From Whitmania pigra (taxonomy: Eukaryota; Annelida; Clitellata; Hirudinida; Haemopidae), in assembly GCA_021613335.1 (NCBI GenBank), contig JAJTWR010000479.1, positions 248,001-312,000 of the forward strand: a DNA stretch of 64,000 nucleotides, read 5' to 3'. The translations under genes were made by a program, and so were the position numbers. This document shows, piece by piece, positions 55,520-64,000 of the stretch (the stretch's first letter is position 1; each line of letters starts with the position of its first letter). The notes under the pieces were generated by a model. That model did not search any database, had not been told where the DNA came from, and worked only from the letters and a program-made list of their open reading frames with translations.

Positions 55520-56884
55520 ATGAGAAAAATTTTTGTTCTTGCATTTTTTGCTGTTTTAGTGATTTTTTCAAGTTGCGGTAGAGGAGGTGCGGGAGAATTG
55601 GTAGGCGCTTTTAGTAAAAAATTTAAAAGTAGAACGGTGCCATTAGGGATGGTTTTTATACCTGCCGGAAGAAACGCTATTGGAGCCACCGATGAAGATA
55701 TCACATTTTATAGAGGAAAACCGAGTAGAATGGTTTCTTTTACCGCTTTTTTTATGGATGAAACCGAAATTACAAATGCCGAATACAGGCAATTTGTGAA
55801 TTGGGTAAGGGATTCTGTAACAGTAACGCGCGTAGTAACTGATTTTAATAATACAAAGTATTATCAGCAACCCAAAAATAAGGGCGTTGAAGGCGCGCCG
55901 CCCGCTACATTCAGAAATATCAAATGGCAAAATGTTCAAGACGGTAAACTTTGGCGCGATAAAGATCCAAAGATCCAGAATGATATCAAACAAAAGGTGT
56001 TTATTTCTAATAATGACGCCGTTTATGCCGTTATCAGAAATGATAATTATTTGAATAATATTAATACGGGAGATTTCAGATACGCTTATGCGATAAAAAA
56101 CATTGATTATCAAGTTCAAGCCAAACCTGGCGATAAATTAAAAAAAGAAGATTTTTACGATATATATTCAGACGCGTATCTCAATGTTCCTAAAGATAAA
56201 CTAAAAAGAAATCAGCACCCATCTGTAGCGGTTTATCCTGATACATTGGTATGGCGCAAAGATTTTGCGTATGAGTATAATGATCCGATGATTGAATCGT
56301 ATTTCAATCATCCTTCATATGATGATTATCCGGTAGTTGGCGTTACTTGGGATCAAGCTAACGCATTTTGCGCTTGGCGGAGTCAACTTTACGAAACGGT
56401 AGCAAAGCAACGTAATATGCCGTCTAACACTAGATTAAACTATTCTTTGCCAACCGAGGCTGAATTTGAGTATGCTGCCAGGGGCGGAAAAACTCAAACA
56501 AAATATCCTTGGGGAGGTCCATATATCAGAAATGCTAAAGGATGTTTGCAAGCCAACTTTAAGGTAGGCAGAGGAAATTATGCAGATGACGGCGCTCTTT
56601 ATACGGTAAAAGCTAAATCATATTTTCCAAATGATTATGGTTTGTATAATATGGCGGGTAATGTGGCCGAATGGACATTGGATGGATTTAACAGAAGAAA
56701 TTACGAAGATAAAAATCCTATCTATCGGGATGGAAAACGTAAAACCGTGAGAGGCGGTTCTTGGAAAGACATAGGTTTTTTTCTACAAAATGCTGTGGCA
56801 ACCTATGAATATCAAGACGTGGCAAGATCTTATATCGGATTTAGATGCGTATCTAAATATCCGGGAAACGATTTCTACAAATAA
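55520..56884 (+). CDS. gldK: T9SS/gliding lipoprotein GldK (PorK)
   Basis: A 454-residue outer-membrane lipoprotein (FAVLVIFSSCGRGG). The body is a formylglycine-generating-enzyme/sulfatase-modifying-factor-like fold: GMVFIPAGRNAIGATDEDI, FFMDETEITNAEYRQFVNWV, YPVVGVTWDQANAFCAWRSQ, PTEAEFEYAARGG, YNMAGNVAEWTLDGF and TVRGGSWKD. In T9SS this fold is structural. GldK forms the periplasmic ring under the outer membrane with GldN. First gene of the gldKLMN operon. Confidence 0.94.
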   Translation: MRKIFVLAFFAVLVIFSSCGRGGAGELVGAFSKKFKSRTVPLGMVFIPAGRNAIGATDEDITFYRGKPSRMVSFTAFFMDETEITNAEYRQFVNWVRDSVTVTRVVTDFNNTKYYQQPKNKGVEGAPPATFRNIKWQNVQDGKLWRDKDPKIQNDIKQKVFISNNDAVYAVIRNDNYLNNINTGDFRYAYAIKNIDYQVQAKPGDKLKKEDFYDIYSDAYLNVPKDKLKRNQHPSVAVYPDTLVWRKDFAYEYNDPMIESYFNHPSYDDYPVVGVTWDQANAFCAWRSQLYETVAKQRNMPSNTRLNYSLPTEAEFEYAARGGKTQTKYPWGGPYIRNAKGCLQANFKVGRGNYADDGALYTVKAKSYFPNDYGLYNMAGNVAEWTLDGFNRRNYEDKNPIYRDGKRKTVRGGSWKDIGFFLQNAVATYEYQDVARSYIGFRCVSKYPGNDFYK

Positions 56885-56925
56885 TTAAAATACTTTAAAT
56901 AAAAAAAATTAAAATTTAAAATATT

Positions 56926-57729
56926 ATGGCGAGCAAAAAAAATAAGTATGCTACAAGTGAAGCAAAGCTACATTTCGCAATTTCTATGGGCGCATCAATT
57001 GTTATTGTTGGCGCGCTTTTTAAAATCTTGCATTTAGGAGGTATTTACGGTAGTATCATGATTGGTGTTGGGTTAGGCGTTGAGGCTTTTTTATTCTTTT
57101 TGCTAGGCTTTTTCCCGCCACAACCGGAGATTGCTTGGGAGAAAGTTTATCCTCAGTTAAGAGAAGGAGGCGTAGCTACTCCAGCAAATGCTGTGCCGGA
57201 ATCGGCCGGTTCTTCCAGTGCTTTAGACAGGGTGGTGAATGAAAAAATAGGACCGGAACTAATCGAGAGTTTAGGAGCCGGGCTTCGTTCTTTCAGTGAA
57301 AAAGTTTCCGCGATTTCAAACATTGCCGACGCTTCTTTAGCCACTAAAGAGTTTACCACAAAAGTTAAGACGATATCAGGTTCTGTTGACGGGCTTAACC
57401 AGGCTTTTAGTAGCGCTACCTCGCAGCTTACAGAGTTTTCAGCAGGCAAAATGAATGCAAAAGCATATAATGAGCAAATAGCTAATTTAGCTAAAAATAT
57501 TTCGGCGCTTAATGCGGTTTATGAACTTGAATTGCAAGATTCCAGCGTTCATCTTAAAACCATGAATAAATTTTATCAAAACATTTCCTTAACCATGAGT
57601 AATTTCGAAGAGTCGGTAGAAGATTCGAAAGAATTCAGAGATTCGGTCGCTAAATTAGCTAAAAACATAACCTCCTTAAATTCGATTTATGGAAATATGC
57701 TTTCTGCGATGAATCAACCAAGAGCTTAA
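56926..57729 (+). CDS. gldL: T9SS/gliding motor protein GldL (PorL)
   Basis: A 267-residue inner-membrane protein. Two helices near the start (about 15-37 AISMGASIVIVGALFKILHL, and 44-66) hold the Glu and Lys residues typical of the GldL rotor/stator (MIGVGLGVEAFLFFLLGF). A long cytoplasmic helical tail contains repeated helix pairs (IANLAKNISALNAVYELE and VAKLAKNITSLNSIYGNM). With GldM it forms the proton-driven motor that powers T9SS and gliding. It starts 41 bp after gldK. Confidence 0.93.
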   Translation: MASKKNKYATSEAKLHFAISMGASIVIVGALFKILHLGGIYGSIMIGVGLGVEAFLFFLLGFFPPQPEIAWEKVYPQLREGGVATPANAVPESAGSSSALDRVVNEKIGPELIESLGAGLRSFSEKVSAISNIADASLATKEFTTKVKTISGSVDGLNQAFSSATSQLTEFSAGKMNAKAYNEQIANLAKNISALNAVYELELQDSSVHLKTMNKFYQNISLTMSNFEESVEDSKEFRDSVAKLAKNITSLNSIYGNMLSAMNQPRA

Positions 57730-57779
57730 TGTTTAAGTAACTTAAGAATTGTGAATTAACATCTCAAATTTAATTAGAC

Positions 57780-59303
57780 ATGGCAGGAAATAAGGAAACT
57801 GCAAGGCAGAGGATGATAGGTTTAATGTATTTGGTGCTTTTGGCCATGCTTGCATTAAACGTATCAGATTTGGTTTTAAAGGCGTTTAATAACATTAATC
57901 ATAGTTTGTCGACTTCAAAAGACAATGTTAATGCCAATATTACCCAATTATTAAGCAGCTATGAGCAAACAAAAGCAAAAGAAAGCCCGGAAAAAGCCGC
58001 CAAATTGCAAAGGGCGCGCAAAGCTCAAAAAATAGCTGACGATTTTATCAAATATGTAGACAGCATACAAACTAAAATAGCGGCAGATGGTTTTGAGTCG
58101 GATGGCCAATTGAAACAAAAGAACAATCTTGATATTGGTCAGCATATTATGGGTAATGAATCCCAAAAAGGAGAGGGGGTTATTTTACAACAAAAAATAA
58201 ATGAAACGGGAGCTAAGTTGGCTGCATTGCTTAAAATTGACGAAGGCAAACCTACTTTTTCATTGCAAGCAAAAGATCCCAAAAATCCGCAACCCGGCGA
58301 ACCCCAAACTTGGGTAGTTAATAACTTTGGCGAAGGAGTTCCTTTGGCAGCATTCAGAACCATTTTAACTATGATTCAAAATGATGCAAAAAATATGGAA
58401 GCAGATATCATCAATCGTATTTTGGCAGATAAACCTATTGTAACTATTGATAAGTTTGAGGCTATTGCTGTTGCTCCCAATACTTATGTTATTCAGGGCC
58501 AACCGTATAAAGCTGAGATTTATTTAACGGCGAGCGATTCAAGAGGCACGCCGGATATTTCCGTAAATGGAGCAAAGGTTCAAACTGATGACGGCAAAGG
58601 TATTTATGTTGGGGCTACGGGAAGCGTAGGTACTTTTAAATGGAAAGGCACTATCCGCGTTAAACAAACCGACGGTCAAATTAAAACCTATCAAACCCCG
58701 GAGCAATCTTATACCGTGGCTAAGCCTTCAGTAAGTATTTCTTCGGATAAGTTGAACTTGATTTATGCAGGCATACCTAACCCGTTTACGATATCAGCTC
58801 CCGGGTTTGCAGATATTAGCGCTTCAATTACGGGTGGTTCGATGTCTGGGTCTAACGGAAAATATATGATTAACATTCCGGCTTCGTATATAGGTAAAGA
58901 GGTTACTATTAATGTTACGGGTAAAAACGGCGCTACTAATGTGAATGTTGGGGGGCAGAAATTTAGAGTTAAAGCCGTACCGGATCCGGTATCGGCTTTT
59001 GGAGGCAAAAAAGGAGGATTAATGTCTGCCGCCCGTATAAGTAATGTTGACCAAATTGATGCCATATATGAAAATTTTGAATTTGATTTAAAGGCTAAGG
59101 TTACCTCATTTACATTAACCGTTATTAAACCGCGCCAAGAGCCCTCTACTTTTAATTGCACGGGCTCCGGATTTAGCTTAAGCGCTAAAAATGCTTTAAA
59201 TAACCTGCCTTACGGAACCAGAGTAGTAATGGAAAATATTTTAGCACAACTGCCAGATGGCAGAACCCGTGCTTTAGGGCCATTAGTGTTTGCCATAAAT
59301 TAG
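57780..59303 (+). CDS. gldM: T9SS/gliding motor protein GldM (PorM)
   Basis: A 507-residue protein with one N-terminal membrane helix (about 12-34, MIGLMYLVLLAMLALNVSDL) and a long periplasmic part of four domains, ending in the immunoglobulin-like GldM C-terminal region (NLPYGTRVVMENILAQLPDG). NFGEGVPLAAFRTILTMIQN and VAPNTYVIQGQPYKAEIYLT are conserved GldM blocks. It transmits motor movement of GldL to the GldK/N ring. Start 50 bp after gldL. Confidence 0.95.
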   Translation: MAGNKETARQRMIGLMYLVLLAMLALNVSDLVLKAFNNINHSLSTSKDNVNANITQLLSSYEQTKAKESPEKAAKLQRARKAQKIADDFIKYVDSIQTKIAADGFESDGQLKQKNNLDIGQHIMGNESQKGEGVILQQKINETGAKLAALLKIDEGKPTFSLQAKDPKNPQPGEPQTWVVNNFGEGVPLAAFRTILTMIQNDAKNMEADIINRILADKPIVTIDKFEAIAVAPNTYVIQGQPYKAEIYLTASDSRGTPDISVNGAKVQTDDGKGIYVGATGSVGTFKWKGTIRVKQTDGQIKTYQTPEQSYTVAKPSVSISSDKLNLIYAGIPNPFTISAPGFADISASITGGSMSGSNGKYMINIPASYIGKEVTINVTGKNGATNVNVGGQKFRVKAVPDPVSAFGGKKGGLMSAARISNVDQIDAIYENFEFDLKAKVTSFTLTVIKPRQEPSTFNCTGSGFSLSAKNALNNLPYGTRVVMENILAQLPDGRTRALGPLVFAIN

Positions 59304-59310
59304 TACAAGT

Positions 59311-60393
59311 ATGAGAAGAATTTTGTTTTTTTGCGTTTTTTTTCTAATTACCGTTGTTGCTTTTGCACAAAAAAGAGGCAAGACGAGAAAAGCAGCTAAG
59401 CCGGTAACAAAGGAAGTTCCCCAACCCTCAAGGCAAGTCGACAAACCAGTTGTTAAAAAAGAAGAATCTTCAAAACCAACTAATAAGCGTAAACCCATAC
59501 AAGACGGATATGTTTATGCAGATAGTTTATTTTCCGATTCAGTTGTTTCCTATCCAAAGATAGAGATGAAAGACGTTGTTTATACAAAACGTATATGGAG
59601 AGATATCGATTTTCGTGATAAGGGAAACAGGGTTTTAAATTCTCAGGTTATAAATATTGTAGCAGAGATTTATAAGGCCATTGCGCGGGGAGAGTTGGAT
59701 TTATATGATAATAACGATGAGGATTTTAAAAATGATCCGCTCAGTAACGAGGTAGATCAGGAACTAACCAAAAAGTATGGAGGCAGAAAAACCTCTTTAG
59801 CCGAAGAAACTTTTATTGGCACTACTGTAAAAGAAGATAAAGATGGAAATATGGGGCCAGCTTTGAATATTGATAAAGCAGAAGGCAACAACGTTTTTTT
59901 TGCAGAGAACTATTATAAGATCAGATTAAAAGAAGATTGGGTTTTAGATGCAAAAAGAGGCGTTTTTGAGCCGCGGATAGTAGGATTGGCCGTTGTTAGA
60001 AAGCCGACGGGGGTGGCTTCTACTTTGCCTCCTTCCGGGATGCCTGACCCGAATAATCCGGTTACTGTTACTGCTACCCCTACAGATATGTCTAACGAAC
60101 CGCCTGAACCCGAAGGACAACTAGTAGGCTGGGTTCCTTTTGAGCAGTTAAGGCCGATTTTACAAAAAATTAAAGTCCCGAATGAAGACAACGATTTAGC
60201 GTTTCTTACCTTTGATGATATTTTTATTAACCGTTTGTTTTATAGTTATATTACTAAAGTATCAGCTGCAGGCGATAAGTTGAGAGAAATGAAAATAAAT
60301 GGGCGTGGGATTACCCGAAAGGAATTACTTGAGCAATCGGAACGGATAAAGAATGAGATGGCTAGTTTTGAGCAAAGTCTTTGGGAATATTAA
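59311..60393 (+). CDS. gldN: T9SS/gliding ring protein GldN (PorN)
   Basis: A 360-residue protein with a signal peptide (RRILFFCVFFLITVVAFA) and a basic linker. The conserved body has VVYTKRIWRDIDFRDKGNRV, DLYDNNDEDFKNDPLSNEVD, YYKIRLKEDWVLDAKRGVFE, EGQLVGWVPFEQLRPILQK and FLTFDDIFINRLFYSYITKV. It forms the periplasmic ring with GldK. It lies 7 bp after gldM and is the last gene before a bidirectional terminator shared with uvrC. Confidence 0.94.
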   Translation: MRRILFFCVFFLITVVAFAQKRGKTRKAAKPVTKEVPQPSRQVDKPVVKKEESSKPTNKRKPIQDGYVYADSLFSDSVVSYPKIEMKDVVYTKRIWRDIDFRDKGNRVLNSQVINIVAEIYKAIARGELDLYDNNDEDFKNDPLSNEVDQELTKKYGGRKTSLAEETFIGTTVKEDKDGNMGPALNIDKAEGNNVFFAENYYKIRLKEDWVLDAKRGVFEPRIVGLAVVRKPTGVASTLPPSGMPDPNNPVTVTATPTDMSNEPPEPEGQLVGWVPFEQLRPILQKIKVPNEDNDLAFLTFDDIFINRLFYSYITKVSAAGDKLREMKINGRGITRKELLEQSERIKNEMASFEQSLWEY

Positions 60394-60398
60394 ATAAA

Positions 60399-60426
60399 AA
60401 CCGGTGTGAAAACATCGGTTTTTTTA
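60399..60426. terminator. bidirectional terminator between gldN and uvrC
   Basis: An 8-bp stem with one G-T pair (aaccggtg / catcggtt), loop tgaaaa, an A run on the left and a T run on the right, located between convergent genes. Serves both directions. Confidence 0.7.
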
Positions 60427-62229
60427 TTGTTGATTTTTCTCAAAATAATGCTTCAACGATTTTAGTTGCTTATTATTTAAAACGCTTGCTAATTGGGTTT
60501 CTGTAGCTTCTTTTATTTTTTTTACCGATTTAAATTTTTGAAGTAGTTTTTCGGCTGTTTTTTTGCCTATGCCGTCAATTTTGTCTAGTTCGGTTTGCAT
60601 GATGCCTTTATCTCTTTTTTTCCTGTGGAAAGTAATTCCAAAACGGTGAGCCTCATCGCGAAGTTGCTGAATTATTTTTAGGGTTTCTGATTTTTTATCT
60701 AAATACAAAGGCAAACTGTCGTTGGGATAATACAATTCTTCAAGCCTTTTGGCAATACCGATAACGCTTACTTTGGTTTCAATACCTAATTTTTTTAAAC
60801 TACTGATGGCAGAAGATAACTGACCTTTGCCGCCGTCAATAACGATGAGTTGTGGTAAAGGCTGTTCTTCGTCCAGCATACGTTTGTAACGGCGATATAC
60901 CGCTTCTTCCATAGTGGCAAAGTCGTTAGGTCCTTCAACAGTTTTTACGTTAAAATGCCGGTAATCTTTTTTGCTTGGCTTGGTTTCTTTAAAAACAACT
61001 ATTGCCGAAACGGGGTATTTGCCTTGAAAATTACTATTATCAAAACATTCGATATGGCGAGGCGGCTTTGTTAAGCGTAAATCTTTTTGCATTTGTGCTA
61101 AAATACGCTCTGTTCGCAAATTTGGATTTAATTTATCATATTGATTAAGTTTTTCTTTTCTAAAAAATAATACATTTTTTTCGGAAAGCTCAAGCAGTTT
61201 TTTTTTCTCTCCCGTTTTTGGCACGGTAAACTTTAAGGTTTCATCACTTAAAGAAATTTCAAAGGGAACAATAATTTCTTTTGAGGCGCTTTTAAAGGCA
61301 CATCTGAATTCTGTAATGGCAAGGGTTAGTAATTCTTGGTCGCTTTCGTCTAATTTTTTCTTTATTTCGATGGTTTGCGTTTGGATGATGCTTCCGTTCA
61401 TTATCTTGAGGTAATTTACAAAAGCATACCGTTGGTCTGAGGCAATACTTACCACATCTACATTGGTTATGGCGCTATTAACAACTGTAGACTTGCTTTG
61501 GTATTTTTCTAATTTTTGCAGCTTTTTTTGGTAATTGTGCGCCAGCTCGAAATTGAGATTTTCAGACGCTTTTTTAATAGCCGATTTTACGGTTTTAATT
61601 ACGCTTGCTGTTTTTCCGTTTAAAATATCTGTTATTTCGGCAATATTTACATTATAATCTTCTTCGGTTTGTAAAGCCTGGCAAGGGCCTTTGCAATTGC
61701 CTATTTGATACTCTAAACATACTTTAAATTTACCCTCGGCGATATTTTTTTTATTAAGAGGCAAATTGCAGGTTCTAAGCGCATAGGTTTCTTTAATCAA
61801 ATCTAAAATGGCGTGCATCATGCCTACCGAGGCGTAAGGCCCTAAATAAGTAGAGCCGTCTTTGATTTTTTTTCGAGTCCAATAAATTCTTGGGTAATGC
61901 TCGTTTTTGATGATAATCCATGGATATGTTTTATCGTCTTTAAGCATAATGTTATAGCGTGGCTGATGCTTTTTTATTAAACTGTTTTCCAGCAGCCATG
62001 CATCGATTTCGGTATCAACAATGGTAAAAGTTATCTTTCTGATTTTAGAAATCAATACCCTGGTTTTGCCCTTTACGGTTTTGTCTTGGTTAAAATAAGA
62101 ACCAACCCGATTACGTAAATCTTTTGCCTTGCCAATGTATATAAGCGTTCCATTGGCGTCAAAATATTGATACACGCCCGGTTTATGCGGAATATCTGCC
62201 AGCGCTTTTTTGTAATCGAAGCTGTTCAT
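60424..62229 (-). CDS. uvrC: excinuclease ABC subunit C
   Basis: A 601-residue protein of normal length. It has a GIY-YIG N-terminal nuclease (PHKPGVYQYFDANGTLIYIG, KDLRNRVGSYF), a Cys-rich region (CLEYQIGNCKGPCQAL), a UVR motif (about 205-240), a C-terminal RNase H-like nuclease (HIECFDNSNFQGKYPVSAIV with the catalytic Asp; QLIVIDGGKGQLSSAISSLK) and tandem helix-hairpin-helix (LDKIDGIGKKTAEKLLQKF). It makes the 3' and 5' cuts in nucleotide-excision repair. The end abuts the shared terminator. Confidence 0.96.
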   Translation of the reverse strand: MNSFDYKKALADIPHKPGVYQYFDANGTLIYIGKAKDLRNRVGSYFNQDKTVKGKTRVLISKIRKITFTIVDTEIDAWLLENSLIKKHQPRYNIMLKDDKTYPWIIIKNEHYPRIYWTRKKIKDGSTYLGPYASVGMMHAILDLIKETYALRTCNLPLNKKNIAEGKFKVCLEYQIGNCKGPCQALQTEEDYNVNIAEITDILNGKTASVIKTVKSAIKKASENLNFELAHNYQKKLQKLEKYQSKSTVVNSAITNVDVVSIASDQRYAFVNYLKIMNGSIIQTQTIEIKKKLDESDQELLTLAITEFRCAFKSASKEIIVPFEISLSDETLKFTVPKTGEKKKLLELSEKNVLFFRKEKLNQYDKLNPNLRTERILAQMQKDLRLTKPPRHIECFDNSNFQGKYPVSAIVVFKETKPSKKDYRHFNVKTVEGPNDFATMEEAVYRRYKRMLDEEQPLPQLIVIDGGKGQLSSAISSLKKLGIETKVSVIGIAKRLEELYYPNDSLPLYLDKKSETLKIIQQLRDEAHRFGITFHRKKRDKGIMQTELDKIDGIGKKTAEKLLQKFKSVKKIKEATETQLASVLNNKQLKSLKHYFEKNQQ

Positions 62230-62278
62230 AAATGATGCAAATTTACTTAAACAGAACCTTAAGGGGCGTTATGTTTGC

Positions 62279-64000
62279 TTATAAATCCGGTTTTTTGCTT
62301 GGTTGTGCTGTTTGTAGAGAATCTGCTTGTTGGTATTTGCTGCAATCGTACACAATGGAAACGCCATTTTTGGGCGGTTCAAAATCAGCTTTTGAAATTT
62401 TGATTTTTGGGTTTGCGTAAACGCGTTTGATAAAGCCGGCGTAGATAGGAAGAGCAGAATTTGCTCCTTCGCCATAATTGGTGCTTGTAAAATGGAATGC
62501 GCGATCTTCGCAACCGGTCCAAACTCCGGCAACCAAATCTGGTGTAATAGCCATAAACCAACCGTCAGAATTGTTTTGAGTGGTGCCAGTTTTTCCGCCA
62601 ACGGGGGTTTTAATGCCGTATTTATAGCTTAAACGGGAGCCCGTGCCGCCGGTAACAACGCCCCGTAGCATTCGGGTCATTATATAAGCTACTTCTTCAT
62701 TCATAACCACTTTTACAATGGGTTTACTGTCATAAAGTATCACCCCGTTTTTATCTTCTATCCGTTTAATAAAAGTGGGTTGTATCCACGCGCCTTTGTT
62801 GGCAAACACAGAATAAGCGCCGCACATATCGTAAATAGACGCATCAAAGGTGCCTAAACAAATGGATGGCACAACCGGAACGGGCGTAGTAATTCCCATT
62901 TTTTTGATTTGGTTTGCAACCGAAAGAGGGCCAACTTGTTTCATTAAATAGGCGGCAATGTAGTTTTGAGAATAGGCCAGCGCTTTTTGCAGGGTGATTG
63001 ATCCGGGTAAAGGCGTTCCTGAGTTTCGCGGAGTCCAATCAGGGCTGCCCGGATAGGATATGGTTACAGGTTCGTTTGCTACCGTTAAACAAGGAGAATA
63101 ACCATTTTGTATTGCCACCGCATAGGTAAAGGGTTTTGCCGTAGAGCCTACTTGACGGGTCCCGGTTTTTACCTGATCATATTTGAAATGCTCGAAATTG
63201 ATACCGCCTACCCATACTTTTATAAAACCTGTTTTTGGATCCATAGCCATCATTGCATTACGAAGCAGCATTTTATAATACTTTACAGAGTCAACAGGTT
63301 TCATTAAGGTATCCAAATTTCCTTTCCAGGTAAAGATGGTTAGTTTGGTTTTTGTATTAAAATCGGTCGCGATTTCATCTTCCGATTTGCCTTCCAGTTT
63401 AAGAGCTTTATATCTTTCCGATCGTTTTATACCTTGATCAATTTGCATTTCCGCCCCTTTAAAAGGATTTCTGCCTTTCCAGCTGTTGTTAAATTGTATT
63501 TGTAATTGACGCATATATTCTTTCTGGGCTTCTTCTGCATCCGCCTGCATATCATAATTTATGGTGGTATGTATTTTCAGGCCGTCGCGATCTAAATCAT
63601 ACGGGGTAACTCCATCAGGTTTTAATATCGAACGTTCATCTAATATCTTTTTTACTTCGGTTTTTAACGCTGCCCTAAAATAAGGAGCTATTCCTTCGTA
63701 ATTTGTAGCCGGATTGAAATGAAGATCTAACGATTGTGTTTTGTATTGGTCAAATTGCTGTTTGTTGAGAAATTCGGCCTTAACCATTAGCGCCATTACC
63801 GTATTTCTACGTTCTAAAGAGCGGGCAGGGTTTTTGGTGGGAGAGTATCTTGTGATGCCTCTTTGCAGACCTATCAAAACTGCCGCCTGAGGCACGGTGA
63901 GTTTATCGGGCGTAGTGTTATAATAAATTCTGGCTGCCGATTTTATACCGTAAGCCTGATTTCCAAAGTCTACCGTGTTAAGATACATGGTAATAATTTC
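62279..64000 (-). CDS. class A penicillin-binding protein, 3' part (5' end beyond window)
   Basis: The frame continues past the window end (the codons before Met63988 read EIIT), so the signal anchor and most of the glycosyltransferase domain lie outside. Present are the end of the glycosyltransferase (MYLNTVDFGNQAYGIKSAAR, PQAAVLIGLQRGITRYSP), a linker and the transpeptidase. The transpeptidase has GTRQVGSTAKPFTYAVA with the STAK nucleophile, YSQNYIAAYL (SxN) and GGKTGTTQNNSDGW (KTG). It polymerises and cross-links peptidoglycan at the inner membrane. mrcA/PBP1A-type assignment is by likeness only. Confidence 0.92.
   Translation of the reverse strand, partial: EIITMYLNTVDFGNQAYGIKSAARIYYNTTPDKLTVPQAAVLIGLQRGITRYSPTKNPARSLERRNTVMALMVKAEFLNKQQFDQYKTQSLDLHFNPATNYEGIAPYFRAALKTEVKKILDERSILKPDGVTPYDLDRDGLKIHTTINYDMQADAEEAQKEYMRQLQIQFNNSWKGRNPFKGAEMQIDQGIKRSERYKALKLEGKSEDEIATDFNTKTKLTIFTWKGNLDTLMKPVDSVKYYKMLLRNAMMAMDPKTGFIKVWVGGINFEHFKYDQVKTGTRQVGSTAKPFTYAVAIQNGYSPCLTVANEPVTISYPGSPDWTPRNSGTPLPGSITLQKALAYSQNYIAAYLMKQVGPLSVANQIKKMGITTPVPVVPSICLGTFDASIYDMCGAYSVFANKGAWIQPTFIKRIEDKNGVILYDSKPIVKVVMNEEVAYIMTRMLRGVVTGGTGSRLSYKYGIKTPVGGKTGTTQNNSDGWFMAITPDLVAGVWTGCEDRAFHFTSTNYGEGANSALPIYAGFIKRVYANPKIKISKADFEPPKNGVSIVYDCSKYQQADSLQTAQPSKKPDL

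Noticed and set aside
55520..56884. GldK as an active formylglycine-generating enzyme
   Set aside because: The fold is shared, but operon context and lipobox identify the structural T9SS component; no sulfatase gene is present.

Overview
The window reads as chromosome of a low-G+C Bacteroidota, most likely of the Sphingobacteriaceae/Sphingobacteriia type. The reasons are SusC/SusD/FecR genes, many lipoproteins with Bacteroidota-style lipoboxes, the complete GldKLMN core of the type IX secretion system (T9SS), DUF4271/DUF4286/DUF4302 families largely confined to this phylum, TAnnTTTG-type promoters and few Shine-Dalgarno sites. No tRNA, rRNA or CRISPR array was seen.

Layout. (1) 97-8034: a saccharide-degradation locus with a LamG lipoprotein, two GH144 (endo-beta-1,2-glucanase type) proteins, a GH3 beta-glucosidase and an esterase-like alpha/beta hydrolase. 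A linked job on beta-1,2-glucan is the best reading. (2) 8195-12224, minus strand: an MHS-type organic-acid permease, a RluA-family pseudouridine synthase and panB. (3) 12885-18852: an OprO/OprP-type porin, a DASS dicarboxylate transporter and succinate dehydrogenase/fumarate reductase C-A-B, in one operon that is visibly richer in G+C than its surroundings. A Crp/Fnr-like palindrome precedes it and it lies between gene remnants. (4) 19471-23843: a DUF218 protein translationally coupled to a large lamin-tail protein, and divergent asd. (5) 23844-26637: a graveyard of a broken DNA adenine methyltransferase, a broken hydrolase, a decayed IS256-type transposase and a truncated hsdS. (6) 26802-35597: FecR, SusC with an STN domain, SusD, a frameshifted zinc-metallohydrolase lipoprotein and a DUF4302 lipoprotein. 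This is a TonB-dependent uptake system without an adjacent ECF sigma gene. (7) 35697-40200: small membrane protein, DUF2461, OmpA-like lipoprotein, rfbC, DUF4286 and a TPR protein. (8) 40613-45934: an S9-peptidase-like lipoprotein that has lost its whole catalytic triad, followed directly by a histidine kinase and an OmpR-type regulator, then a UbiA-like membrane protein. (9) 46460-55259: metallophosphoesterase, O-antigen-ligase/TPR protein, cupin-like oxygenase, hemW, DUF4271 and hemD. (10) 55520-60393: gldK-gldL-gldM-gldN with its own promoter and terminator. (11) 60424-64000, minus strand: uvrC and the 3' part of a class A penicillin-binding protein running off the window.

A recurrent theme is that several long gene-free stretches hold decayed pieces of genes: IS1595 transposase (about 12307-12660), a DUF1080 hydrolase (about 19160-19469), and methyltransferase, hydrolase and IS256 pieces (about 24014-25310). 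The genome has been shedding mobile and accessory DNA. No wholly new system is evident. The best candidates for novelty are the catalytically dead S9 lipoprotein linked to a two-component pair, and the porin-DASS-Sdh operon with its palindrome.
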